This document shows, one piece after another, positions 1 to 5,703 of a stretch of 13,023 nt of DNA. Origin of the DNA: Faecalibacterium sp. UBA1771 (lineage in GTDB: Bacteria; Bacillota; Clostridia; Oscillospirales; Ruminococcaceae); the NCBI GenBank assembly GCA_002315315.1, contig DCGT01000027.1, forward strand, positions 26,595 through 39,617. The letters run 5' to 3'. The translations under genes were made by a program, and so were the position numbers. The notes beneath the pieces were generated by a model. The model ran no database searches and had not been told where the DNA came from. It worked only from the letters and a program-made list of their open reading frames with translations. Within the stretch, counting starts at the first letter, position 1; each line of letters begins with the position of its first letter.

Positions 1-40
1 GAATCTGAAGTTTAATATAACCTTCGACTCTTTGCGCCAT
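1..40 (-). CDS. rplK: 50S ribosomal protein L11, N-terminal fragment (runs off the left edge)
   Basis: Only the first 13 codons are inside the window; they read MAQRVEGYIKLQI, which matches the very conserved L11 N-terminus (MA.KV.GYIKLQI.AG). L11 is a large-subunit protein of the GTPase-associated centre and binds 23S rRNA together with L10. The ATG is at 40-38, preceded by an AAAGGAAA ribosome binding site about 7 nt upstream. Its position directly downstream of nusG on the same strand is the standard bacterial order (secE-nusG-rplK-rplA). The 260-nt gap to nusG is long for this cluster and is full of inverted repeats, so L11 synthesis may be controlled separately from nusG. Confidence 0.9.
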   Translation of the reverse strand, partial: MAQRVEGYIKLQI

Positions 41-300
41 AATAAGTTTTCCTTTCAAAATGTGGTGAATGGCGGAACGTATTCAAATAAAATTTGCGTT
101 CCTCCCACGGACGGAGGCGACCCCGTCCTCTTTACTTGTGTCAAACAACAGCCGAGGCTTTTGTTTGACTTTTTGAAGCATTGCGGCACGTTTGTGCGGC
201 GGCAGATGCTTCAAAAGCAATCTCATACGAAATCCGCGCGAAATACAATTCCGAACGGATTCCGGTATAAATGTCCTTTTGGGACGTTTATACGGAGAAA
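41..300 (-). promoter_or_regulatory. Structured nusG-rplK spacer / probable rplK leader with serial hairpins
   Basis: This gene-free spacer contains several strong inverted repeats, listed in minus-strand transcript order. (1) 262-295: a 13-14 bp stem with one bulge around a short A-rich loop. (2) 171-216: an 11-bp perfect outer stem (TTTTGAAGCAT) capped by smaller GC stems. (3) 140-169: a 9-bp stem (GTCAAACAA) extended by 3 more pairs. (4) 109-128: GGACGG/CCGTCC, which competes with CCTCC/GGAGG at 101-117. (5) 74-102: GGAACG/CGTTCC with an inner CAAAT/ATTTG stem, ending about 35 nt before the rplK start. None is followed by a clear U-tract on the minus strand, so they look like leader structure rather than a simple terminator. 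L11-L1 operons are known to be autoregulated by L1 binding a leader that mimics its 23S site; applying that here is inference. I found no convincing sigma-A promoter inside. Confidence 0.55.
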
Positions 301-825
301 TCAGTCATCGAGCAGTGTAACCTGCGAAAGCTCCAGCTCCGCGGAGGTTTCACGCCCGAACATCGACACCTTTACGGTGACCTTGCCGTGGTCGGTATCG
401 AGCTTTTCGACAACGCCGATAAAGTCGGCAATAGGACCGTCTGTAATGCGGACGTTGTCTCCCACGCCGTAGTTGACGCGAATTTCCTTGACCTCGACGC
501 CCAAAGCGTCGATTTCTTCGGAAGTCAGGGGTACGGGTTTCTGCGCCGTGCCGACAAAGCCGGTAACGCCGCGGATGTTGCGCACGATATACCAGGTCTC
601 ATCGGTCATTATCATTTTGACCAATACATAACCCGGGAAAATCTTGCGTTCAACCTCTTTGCTCTTGTTGTCCTTGACCTCTACCACCGTCTCGGTCGGG
701 ATTTTGATTTCCATAATCATATCCTGAAGCCGGCGGTTCTCAACCATCTTTTCGAGGTTGGTAGCTACTTTGTTCTCATAACCCGAATAGGTATGGACTA
801 CATACCACATTGCAGATTCAGCCAT
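301..825 (-). CDS. nusG: Transcription termination/antitermination protein NusG
   Basis: Full-length NusG of 174 aa. It binds RNA polymerase across the cleft, modulates pausing and termination, and couples transcription to translation through ribosomal protein S10. The N-terminal NGN domain (about residues 5-110) opens with MWYVVHTYSGYE and contains FPGYVLVKM and WYIVRNIRGVTGFVG, all family hallmarks. The C-terminal KOW domain (about residues 118-172) includes GDNVRITDGPIADFIGVVE and ends in the usual SQVTLLD. The ATG at 825 has an AAGGG ribosome binding site about 9 nt upstream. An internal Met at residue 6 is an alternative start, but this one fits family length. The gene lies 18 nt after secE in the rpmG-secE-nusG operon, and its product works beside the ribosomal proteins encoded on either side. 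Nothing is missing. Confidence 0.97.
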   Translation of the reverse strand: MAESAMWYVVHTYSGYENKVATNLEKMVENRRLQDMIMEIKIPTETVVEVKDNKSKEVERKIFPGYVLVKMIMTDETWYIVRNIRGVTGFVGTAQKPVPLTSEEIDALGVEVKEIRVNYGVGDNVRITDGPIADFIGVVEKLDTDHGKVTVKVSMFGRETSAELELSQVTLLDD

Positions 826-843
826 TTTTGCTATCCCTTCGCT

Positions 844-1092
844 TTAGAGGTTGATGATGAGGTCACGCAGGAAACCGAACAGCAGGTCGAGTCCCCACAC
901 GACGACACCCAAAACAAGCACCATAACGAGAACGACGACACAGTTGTTGACTATCTGACTCTTGGAAGGCCAAACGATCTTTTTGAATTCGCCCTTGACG
1001 TCACGGAAATACTTGCCGATCTTTGAGAAGAAGCCGTTTTTCTTTTCCTTCTTCACCTTTTTGTCGGCAGCGGTTTTGATTTTTTCAGCCAT
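844..1092 (-). CDS. secE: Preprotein translocase subunit SecE
   Basis: An 82-aa protein of the short, single-span SecE type found in Firmicutes. SecE is the clamp subunit of the SecYEG channel in the cytoplasmic membrane. The first 25 residues are Lys-rich and poorly conserved. Residues about 25-45 form the amphipathic surface helix with the conserved segment ending in KKIVWPSKSQ, the family signature. One transmembrane helix follows (about residues 49-73, rich in Val and Leu), then a short C-terminus. The ATG at 1092 is preceded by AAAGGCGG. It sits 18 nt after rpmG and 18 nt before nusG, the classic cluster, and is surely co-transcribed with both from the promoter near 1352-1381. Confidence 0.96.
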   Translation of the reverse strand: MAEKIKTAADKKVKKEKKNGFFSKIGKYFRDVKGEFKKIVWPSKSQIVNNCVVVLVMVLVLGVVVWGLDLLFGFLRDLIINL

Positions 1093-1110
1093 TCAAATAA
1101 CCGCCTTTAC

Positions 1111-1260
1111 TTACTTTGTCTCTCGGTGAGCAGTACGTTTTCTGCAGAACGGGCAGTACTTGTTCAGCTCGAGCCTGTCGGGAGTATTTTTCTTGTTCTT
1201 GTTGGTCATGTAGTTGCGCTGCTTGCATTCGGTGCAAGCCAATACAATTTTCACTCTCAT
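1111..1260 (-). CDS. rpmG: 50S ribosomal protein L33, zinc-binding form
   Basis: A 49-aa L33. It begins MRVKIVLACTECKQRNY and carries two Cys pairs, CTEC (residues 9-12) and CPFC (residues 36-39). This is therefore the zinc-ribbon (C+) form rather than the Cys-free paralog used under zinc limitation. The open frame continues upstream to a possible start at 1338, but the ATG at 1260 gives the normal family length, begins with the conserved MRVK, and has an AAAGGTG ribosome binding site about 8 nt upstream. It is the first gene of the rpmG-secE-nusG transcript. No tRNA-Trp lies between rpmG and secE, which some bacteria have at this spot. Confidence 0.95.
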   Translation of the reverse strand: MRVKIVLACTECKQRNYMTNKNKKNTPDRLELNKYCPFCRKRTAHRETK

Positions 1261-1351
1261 TCTTCGGCACCTTTCTTTATTTCGATAGCCTCCCTCACGC
1301 AGTAACGCTCTAATGAGCGCAAAAAAATAAACCTGCAAAAGAGGTATCTTA

Positions 1352-1381
1352 ACTATACCATAGCTCCGCCGCCGTTGTCAA
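1352..1381 (-). promoter_or_regulatory. Sigma-A-type promoter for rpmG-secE-nusG
   Basis: On the minus strand a perfect -35 hexamer TTGACA (1381-1376) is followed after 18 bp by TATAGT (1357-1352), one mismatch from the consensus -10. Transcription would start near 1345, giving a leader of about 85 nt before the rpmG ATG. It is the strongest promoter-like sequence upstream of the cluster. Confidence 0.75.
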
Positions 1382-1535
1382 GCATAACTTGAGGCTGTTT
1401 TGCGGTAATAATATTGTAAATCAATAATATATTATAATTAATTTTAAGTCAAATTTTTTGAGTGGAATTTCGGAGCCGAATACAGTGCTACAAAATTAAG
1501 GACACGGTATTTAATGCCGCAAGCCTCCGTCGCTC

Positions 1536-1564
1536 TTGAATAAAACACCGGTGTGCGGTAAAAT
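1536..1564 (+). promoter_or_regulatory. Promoter for pepD with a 10-bp palindrome in its spacer
   Basis: TTGAAT (1536-1541), a 17-bp spacer and TAAAAT (1559-1564) make a fair sigma-A promoter about 43 nt before the pepD ATG. A perfect palindrome ACACCGGTGT (1545-1554) lies between the two hexamers, where a bound repressor would block polymerase. Its role as an operator is inference. Confidence 0.55.
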
Positions 1565-1606
1565 TATATAAAGAATGGAATTTCAAAGTTATATGGAGAG
1601 AACATT

Positions 1607-3022
1607 ATGAAAACACCTTATGAATATTTCCGCGAGCTTATGAATATACCGCGTACATCGGGCAACGAGAAAGCTGCCGCAGATTTTGTCGAGCGAATTG
1701 CTCTCGATGCCGGCTGTGATGTTTATCGCGACGAGATGAACAACCTCATTGTCAAAAAGGCGGCAAGTGAGGGCTTGGAGAATGTCCCCGCCTTTATGCT
1801 TCAGGGTCATCTTGATATGGTCGGTGAAGCGGCGGCAGGAGTGAATCACGACTTTATGACCGACCCTGTTAAGCCGATTATCGACGGAGATATATTGCGT
1901 GCCGACGGTACTACGCTCGGAGGCGACGATGGTGTTGCCGTTTCGATTATGCTTGCGGCGCTTACCGATGAAACGCTTGTTCACCCCGCTCTTGAATGTG
2001 TCTTTACCGTGCAGGAGGAAACGGGGCTTTTCGGTGCAGGCGCTTTGGATAAATCCCGCCTGACTGCCCGCAGTTTGCTCAATCTCGACGCCGGTCCCGA
2101 GGGTTTGTTTATCGTTTCCTGCGCCGGTGGCTGCCGTATGTCGCTCACCCGCCCCGTGACCGTCACCGCCGCTTCACAAATCGGCTACAAGCTCGTTGTT
2201 ACAGGACTTGTCGGCGGTCATTCCGGTGAGCTTATTGACCGTCAGAGCGGAAACGCCATTTTGATGAGCGGTATTCTGTCGGACGGAATTTTGTCGGCAG
2301 GCGGTCAAATCGGCGTTCCCACCGCAGGTGACAAGGATAATGTCATTCCGTCCAACTGCGTGACGTATTTTGCATTTGACGGTGATGTCGACTCCGTGCT
2401 TAATCCCATAAAGGAAAATCTCATCGCTTCATACGGTGCGACCGATGAAGGTTTGAACATATATTGGGAAAGGTGCGAGCTTGAGAGCGTATTGAAAAGC
2501 GACGATGCCGAAGCTATGCTCGGTATACTTCGTCTGTTGCCCAACGGCGTTATTCGACGCACGGTCGGAATGACGGAATTGGTGGAAACCTCCGCCAATG
2601 TCGCCGTTATCCGAATGGTCGACGGAAATTTGATTATTCATCTGTCGCTACGTTCGTCATCCGACTTCGAAAAGAAACAGCTTATGCGCCGTGTCGAAAC
2701 GGTTGCCGATATTTTCGGAGCCGATTGCAAGTCCTCGGGAGTTTACCCGGGCTGGAACTACGAACAAAACAGTCCCCTGCGCGATATGGCGTGCGCCGCC
2801 TTTGAAAAGGTCTATGGCTACGCGCCCAAGTGCGAGGGAATCCACGCGGGTCTTGAATGCGGTCTGTTTAAGGGAACACTGCCTGACCTTGACATTGTGT
2901 CGACCGGACCTCTTTACGGTGACCTGCATATGCCGACCGAGTGGCTTAATATCCCGAGCTTGCAGAGAACATACGAGTTTGCCAAGCAGCTGATCACCGA
3001 TTTTGCAAACAGCAAAAAATAA
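1607..3022 (+). CDS. pepD: Aminoacyl-histidine dipeptidase (Xaa-His dipeptidase, M20 peptidase family)
   Basis: A 471-aa cytosolic zinc metallopeptidase of the PepD/carnosinase-like group, which cleaves Xaa-His and other dipeptides and so supplies free amino acids. The catalytic M20 motifs are all visible: QGHLDMV (zinc His68, Asp70), LGGDDGVAV (Asp107/108, bridging Asp region), QEETGLFGA (Glu137/138, catalytic base and ligand), NLDAGPEG (Asp161), and late in the protein GIHAGLECG (near residues 412-418) and GDLHMPTEW (His441). The dimerisation ('lid') domain is inserted between, about residues 185-385, and starts with VTGLVGGHSG. Length fits the family. GGAGAG at 1595-1600, 6 nt before the ATG, fixes the start. 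It stands alone between its own promoter and a strong terminator. The protein family is clear; exact peptide preference cannot be read from sequence. Confidence 0.95.
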   Translation: MKTPYEYFRELMNIPRTSGNEKAAADFVERIALDAGCDVYRDEMNNLIVKKAASEGLENVPAFMLQGHLDMVGEAAAGVNHDFMTDPVKPIIDGDILRADGTTLGGDDGVAVSIMLAALTDETLVHPALECVFTVQEETGLFGAGALDKSRLTARSLLNLDAGPEGLFIVSCAGGCRMSLTRPVTVTAASQIGYKLVVTGLVGGHSGELIDRQSGNAILMSGILSDGILSAGGQIGVPTAGDKDNVIPSNCVTYFAFDGDVDSVLNPIKENLIASYGATDEGLNIYWERCELESVLKSDDAEAMLGILRLLPNGVIRRTVGMTELVETSANVAVIRMVDGNLIIHLSLRSSSDFEKKQLMRRVETVADIFGADCKSSGVYPGWNYEQNSPLRDMACAAFEKVYGYAPKCEGIHAGLECGLFKGTLPDLDIVSTGPLYGDLHMPTEWLNIPSLQRTYEFAKQLITDFANSKK

Positions 3023-3088
3023 AAGACCGACGGCAGAAAGCGGACGAGCGTGATTCGTTAATTCCGCACGATTTTACAAGCTGAAAAC

Positions 3089-3152
3089 AATATACGGCAA
3101 ATTCCTTCCGTAGAACGTTTTGTTCGTGGCAGGAATCTTGCCGTATATTTTT
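3089..3152. terminator. Bidirectional terminator between convergent pepD and the EamA gene
   Basis: The left arm AATATACGGCAAATTCCT (3089-3106) pairs with 3131-3149 (an 18-bp stem with one bulged base), followed on the plus strand by a T-run (TTTTTATT). On the other strand the hairpin is followed by a T-rich stretch (TTGTTTTC). It ends both converging transcripts and overlaps the last bases before the stop codon of the minus-strand gene. Confidence 0.85.
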
Positions 3153-3153
3153 A

Positions 3154-4044
3154 TTATGTATCGGCCTTTTTCGGCATTTTCATCTCGCTTATCAGTGCCG
3201 CACCGATAATTAGCACCGCGCCGATTGTTCCTAAAACCGTCATATGCTCGTGCAGAATCAGTGCAGACAAAATCAACGCCGAAACAGGGTCGATGTAGCT
3301 CAAAACGGCAACCGACTGAGCCGGCAGACCGTTCATACCGTAAAAATACAGAGCGTAAGCAACACCGGTATGCAGTATTCCGAGTATCACAATCATTGCG
3401 ATAGACGAAAAATTCAATACCGCCATTTCGGACTGCTCGGTAAGAATCAGATAGGGAATCATCGCGACAGCCGCCGAAAAAAGCTGAACGGTTGTGCGCT
3501 TGTAAGCGTCGTCGAGTGTTATTTTCTTATTCAGAATTACTATTGCGGCATAGAAAACAGCCGCACCGAGACCGAGAAGGACGCCCTTAAAGTCGTTATT
3601 TCCTATTTTGCCGCCGTCGGCAACGCCGGAAACGAACAACATTCCGACAACGGAAACGGCGACACAGACCAGCTTTTTGACCGTCAGCTTTTCTTTGAGG
3701 AAAATCGGCGAAAGCAGAATTACGAACGTAGGTTCCATATAATAGCAAAGTGTTGCGGTTGCAACGGTGGTATAGCGGTAAGCTTCAAACAAAAAAATCC
3801 AGTTAAAGCCTATTGCCGCACCGACCACGACGAGCAGAACGAGTGTTTTCGGATCGGTCTTTTGTTTGGAAAGTCTGCCGGTAAGCAAGGTGTATAAGGC
3901 AAGGCATAATGAGCCGAGCATACCTCTGATAAATGCCAGCATAGCCGACGAAAGAGGGATAAAGCGTCTGAAAATGCCGATAGAGCCGAAGATAAGCATT
4001 GAGCCGATAACGGCAAGATATGACCCTGTGCGGTTTTGCTTCAT
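3154..4044 (-). CDS. EamA-family (drug/metabolite transporter superfamily) permease
   Basis: A 296-aa integral membrane protein with about ten hydrophobic segments arranged as two EamA repeats (about residues 10-140 and 155-290). The first repeat begins with a segment rich in Gly, Ile and Phe followed by FIRGMLGSLCLALYTLL. The second contains the typical ILHTGVAYALYFYGMNGLPA and LSYIDPVSALILSALILHE. Members export amino acids, nucleosides or other metabolites by proton exchange; the substrate cannot be told from sequence. The ATG at 4044 has AAAAGGTAC about 9 nt upstream. Transcription probably starts within the well-formed promoter at 4209-4237, leaving a leader of about 155 nt with a large hairpin. 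The gene lies downstream of the TauE/SafE pair on the same strand and might also be reached by read-through. Family assignment is firm, function is not. Confidence 0.9.
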   Translation of the reverse strand: MKQNRTGSYLAVIGSMLIFGSIGIFRRFIPLSSAMLAFIRGMLGSLCLALYTLLTGRLSKQKTDPKTLVLLVVVGAAIGFNWIFLFEAYRYTTVATATLCYYMEPTFVILLSPIFLKEKLTVKKLVCVAVSVVGMLFVSGVADGGKIGNNDFKGVLLGLGAAVFYAAIVILNKKITLDDAYKRTTVQLFSAAVAMIPYLILTEQSEMAVLNFSSIAMIVILGILHTGVAYALYFYGMNGLPAQSVAVLSYIDPVSALILSALILHEHMTVLGTIGAVLIIGAALISEMKMPKKADT

Positions 4045-4102
4045 AATATGTACCTTTTGCGGTTAATCGAGTAGGCGTCGGTCGTCTTATTAATATACTC
4101 GG

Positions 4103-4135
4103 CCGACTTCGGGCGGAAATCTGCCCCGAAGTCGG
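4103..4135 (-). promoter_or_regulatory. Leader hairpin upstream of the EamA permease gene
   Basis: CCGACTTCGGG (4103-4113) and CCCGAAGTCGG (4125-4135) form a perfect 11-bp GC-rich stem with an 11-nt loop, in the probable 5' leader of the permease mRNA. No U-tract follows on the minus strand, so it is not a normal terminator. The GTCGG arm can also pair with CCGAC further downstream (about 4077-4081), giving a possible alternative fold. Confidence 0.5.
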
Positions 4136-4208
4136 AAGAAAAAGTATAAACGGGACGGTCTTTTTTGAATTTGCATCGCGTGTTACAGGAGCAGATATAT
4201 TATGTTGT

Positions 4209-4237
4209 ATTATAAAATAATTATCTGCCTGTGTAAA
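4209..4237 (-). promoter_or_regulatory. Promoter of the EamA gene flanked by an operator-like inverted repeat
   Basis: On the minus strand TTTACA (4237-4232), a 17-bp spacer and a perfect TATAAT (4214-4209) form a strong sigma-A promoter. The -10 box lies almost exactly at the centre of an inverted repeat: GCAGATA (4191-4197) and TATCTGC (4222-4228), extended by ACAG/CTGT outside. A repressor bridging the two arms would cover the promoter. The nature of the regulator is unknown. Confidence 0.6.
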
Positions 4238-4260
4238 TATTTTTCGCGAAATATTGTATA

Positions 4261-4638
4261 TTATTGCACATTTTGCTGATTTTGTTTTTTGGCAAAAAGA
4301 TCCTTGAGCCCAGCTATTATGATAAAGACGGCAAATATTTTTCTCAGCAAAGCTCCCTCTACCGCTTCCGCGACAAGACAGCCGCCTACCGCAGTCAACG
4401 CGCCGACAAGTCCGCATATCAGCGCAGATTTTTTGTCAATAAGTCCGTTTTTGATATGGAGTATTATCGACACCGCCGTGACGGGCAGGAAAAACAGCAG
4501 GTTTGCACCCTGTGCCTTAACTTGTTTGAGGTCGGTGAACAAGACATAGTACAACAGCATAATAAAACCGCCGCCGAGTCCCATTGAAGCCGCTATTGCC
4601 GCCGCAAGACCTACAGCACACATTAATACAATTTTCAT
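4261..4638 (-). CDS. Half-size TauE/SafE-family membrane protein (C-terminal-half homolog)
   Basis: A 125-aa, four-span membrane protein. It matches one of the two repeats of the sulfite exporter TauE/SafE family: an early Gly-rich turn SMGLGGGFIMLLYY (residues 18-31), the following QGANLLFFLPVTAVSIILHIKNGLID, then two more hydrophobic spans and a charged tail ending KKQNQQNVQ. Full TauE/SafE proteins are about 250 aa with two such repeats; here the other repeat is the separate gene just upstream. The ATG at 4638 lies 3 nt after that gene's stop, and its AGAGG ribosome binding site sits inside the end of the upstream gene, so the two are translationally coupled. The pair probably assembles into one exporter of sulfur-containing or organic anions. 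Substrate is unknown. Confidence 0.85.
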   Translation of the reverse strand: MKIVLMCAVGLAAAIAASMGLGGGFIMLLYYVLFTDLKQVKAQGANLLFFLPVTAVSIILHIKNGLIDKKSALICGLVGALTAVGGCLVAEAVEGALLRKIFAVFIIIAGLKDLFAKKQNQQNVQ

Positions 4639-4641
4639 AAA

Positions 4642-5007
4642 TTACCTCTGTCTGAACAGCATTACGGCACCCGATACAACAAGCAATGCGCCGAAAATGC
4701 GCTTCAGCGTATCGGAGCTTATTTTTTTGAGAAACAGCGCACCGATTATTGCTCCGACGATTCCCGCAGGCAGAAATCCCCACACCTCGCCGTAAGAAAC
4801 GTTGCCGCGCAGGGCGTAGAATGTGAAGCTGACGATGCTCATCATAAAAATAACGGCGGTTGAGGTTGCGTGAACCTTGTTTTCATCGTCGATAACACCG
4901 CGCAGCAGCATAACCGACACCACGCCTCCACCACTGCCGAACAGACCGTTGAGAAAACCGCTGATAATTCCCGCAAGCACAAGCCTGAACGTACCTGATT
5001 TTTTCAT
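4642..5007 (-). CDS. Half-size TauE/SafE-family membrane protein (N-terminal-half homolog)
   Basis: A 121-aa protein with four hydrophobic spans and a positively charged N-terminus (MKKSGTFR). The signature of a TauE/SafE repeat is clear: GFLNGLFGSGGGVVSVMLL (Gly-rich turn at residues 24-28), the ATSTAVIFMMSIVSF span, then the GFLPAGIVGAIIGALFLKKIS segment and a last span ending FRQR. It is about half the usual family length and is followed after 3 nt by its partner half. AAGGAGG, about 6 nt before the ATG at 5007, is an optimal ribosome binding site. I see no good promoter in the 45 nt between this start and the hairpin at 5046-5080, so transcription may have to pass that hairpin. The two genes look like a natural split pair rather than a frameshift, because each has its own start signal. 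Confidence 0.87.
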   Translation of the reverse strand: MKKSGTFRLVLAGIISGFLNGLFGSGGGVVSVMLLRGVIDDENKVHATSTAVIFMMSIVSFTFYALRGNVSYGEVWGFLPAGIVGAIIGALFLKKISSDTLKRIFGALLVVSGAVMLFRQR

Positions 5008-5045
5008 TATACCCTCCTTTTACCGCTTCAGTCGAAAACCGAAAA

Positions 5046-5080
5046 AACAAAAAACCTGCGGTTATTATCCCACAGGTTTT
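5046..5080 (-). terminator. Terminator-like hairpin upstream of the TauE/SafE pair (possible attenuator)
   Basis: Read on the minus strand, AAACCTG-U-GG pairs with CC-G-CAGGTTT around an 8-nt loop, and a long T-rich run (TTTTTTGTTTTTT) follows, as in a rho-independent terminator. The central G-U pair is a C-A mismatch on the plus strand, so the structure favours minus-strand transcripts. It lies about 40 nt before the TauE/SafE start and 240 nt after the DUF1292 stop. It could end the DUF1292 transcript or act as an attenuator for the transporter pair. Confidence 0.7.
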
Positions 5081-5083
5081 AAT

Positions 5084-5108
5084 AAATATTCATTTTAAAT
5101 GGATATTT
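5084..5108. promoter_or_regulatory. 25-bp AT-rich palindrome (operator-like)
   Basis: AAATATTCATTT (5084-5095) and AAATGGATATTT (5097-5108) are inverted copies with one mismatch in 12 and a single central base. It abuts the terminator-like hairpin at 5046-5080. Size and symmetry suit a dimeric repressor site; AT-rich composition makes chance symmetry easier, so confidence is limited. Confidence 0.4.
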
Positions 5109-5125
5109 TATTTGAATAAACCCCA

Positions 5126-5262
5126 CATTGCCGTCTGCGACCGCTTTAGAACCCGTCGCGAAAAACGGTGGGTACACCCGCCCTCGGCTTCACGCTCCCT
5201 TCGTCCCGTTAAAGGGGAGGTCTGCAATTCACCGACGGAGCCGGATTCCCAATTCTAAAACA
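5126..5262. repeat. G+C-rich intergenic repeat element (candidate)
   Basis: This stretch in the DUF1292-TauE spacer reads like the dispersed intergenic repeats of gut Clostridia. It has a CCCTCGGCTTCACGCTCCC-type core, an AAAGGGGAGG arm that pairs back with CTCCCTT, and flanks with short inverted pieces (CCGTC/GACGG, GGTGGGTACACCC). Translations in each frame have no protein character. Only one copy is in the window, so repetition is judged from resemblance and not proven. The rest of the 5008-5320 gap holds the palindrome and hairpin listed separately. Confidence 0.4.
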
Positions 5263-5320
5263 AATGTTGGATTAAAAATAGACCGCAACAAGTCGTACAA
5301 CGCAGGGTGTACTCCGAAAT

Positions 5321-5674
5321 TTAATCTTCTTCGTCGTCCTCATCGGAATCAAAGTCGAAAAGGTCACCGAGTCGGTTGAGGAAAATATCGCTTATTTCAT
5401 CGAATTCATCGTCGTCCTCGATAATTTCGAGGATTTCATCCTCCGATTCCTCGCTGACAACCTTCATTATTACCAAATCTCCGTCGCCTTCAAGAGCCTT
5501 GGCAGGGTCGTCTGCATAGCTTGCTATCAGCGCGACATAACTGTTGCCCTTGTGCTCGAGGGTGTCGACAAGCTCAAATTCGTGGTTTACTCCGTCCTCA
5601 TCGGTCAATGTAATTAAATCGGCGGAGAAATCGGTTTCCGGCTCCTGCGGATTGAATTCCTTATCGTTATCCAT
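5321..5674 (-). CDS. DUF1292 domain-containing protein
   Basis: A 117-aa very acidic cytoplasmic protein. The DUF1292 core spans about residues 15-80: DLITLTDEDGVNHEFELVDT, then YVALIASY and the LVIMKVVSEE strand, ending in an Asp/Glu-rich tail (DSDEDDEED). The function of the family is not known. In many Firmicutes its gene sits beside ruvX and the IreB-like gene, but here it stands alone. The ATG at 5674 is chosen because AAGGAGG lies 8 nt upstream; an in-frame GTG two codons earlier would leave only 2 nt. A strong promoter is present at 5704-5732. The gene is divergent from the GNAT gene. Confidence 0.9.
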   Translation of the reverse strand: MDNDKEFNPQEPETDFSADLITLTDEDGVNHEFELVDTLEHKGNSYVALIASYADDPAKALEGDGDLVIMKVVSEESEDEILEIIEDDDEFDEISDIFLNRLGDLFDFDSDEDDEED

Positions 5675-5703
5675 CAACACTGCCTCCTTGATTCATTGTG
5701 TTT

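Larger units (their letters stand above)
1261..1606. other. Divergent intergenic control region between rpmG and pepD
   Basis: This 346-nt stretch carries no gene I can support. It holds the rpmG leader and promoter on the minus strand, an AT-rich centre (about 1400-1460, runs of AATAATATT-type sequence), and the pepD promoter and leader on the plus strand. A small hairpin (CGCTC/GAGCG, 1306-1319) lies in the rpmG leader and is unlikely to be a terminator. Confidence 0.7.

Noticed and set aside
271..1026. 251-codon open frame on the plus strand
   Set aside because: It is antisense to nusG and secE, both of which have clear family signatures, and it has no ribosome binding site or recognisable motif.
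1085..1270. 61-codon minus-strand frame overlapping rpmG
   Set aside because: It is a frame shadow of rpmG, which has the two zinc Cys pairs in the other frame.
1313..1330. AATGAGCGCAAAAAA also found near 12526-12540, a possible pair of direct repeats
   Set aside because: The shared stretch is short and each copy belongs to a different local hairpin; flanks do not match, so chance is the simpler explanation.
3244..3897. 217-codon open frame on the plus strand
   Set aside because: It is antisense to the EamA permease; the Gln/Arg/Asn-rich translation is typical of the complement of a membrane-protein gene.
5128..5379. 83-codon open frame on the plus strand
   Set aside because: It runs across the GC-rich repeat and into the antisense of the DUF1292 gene, lacks a ribosome binding site, and its product has no protein character.
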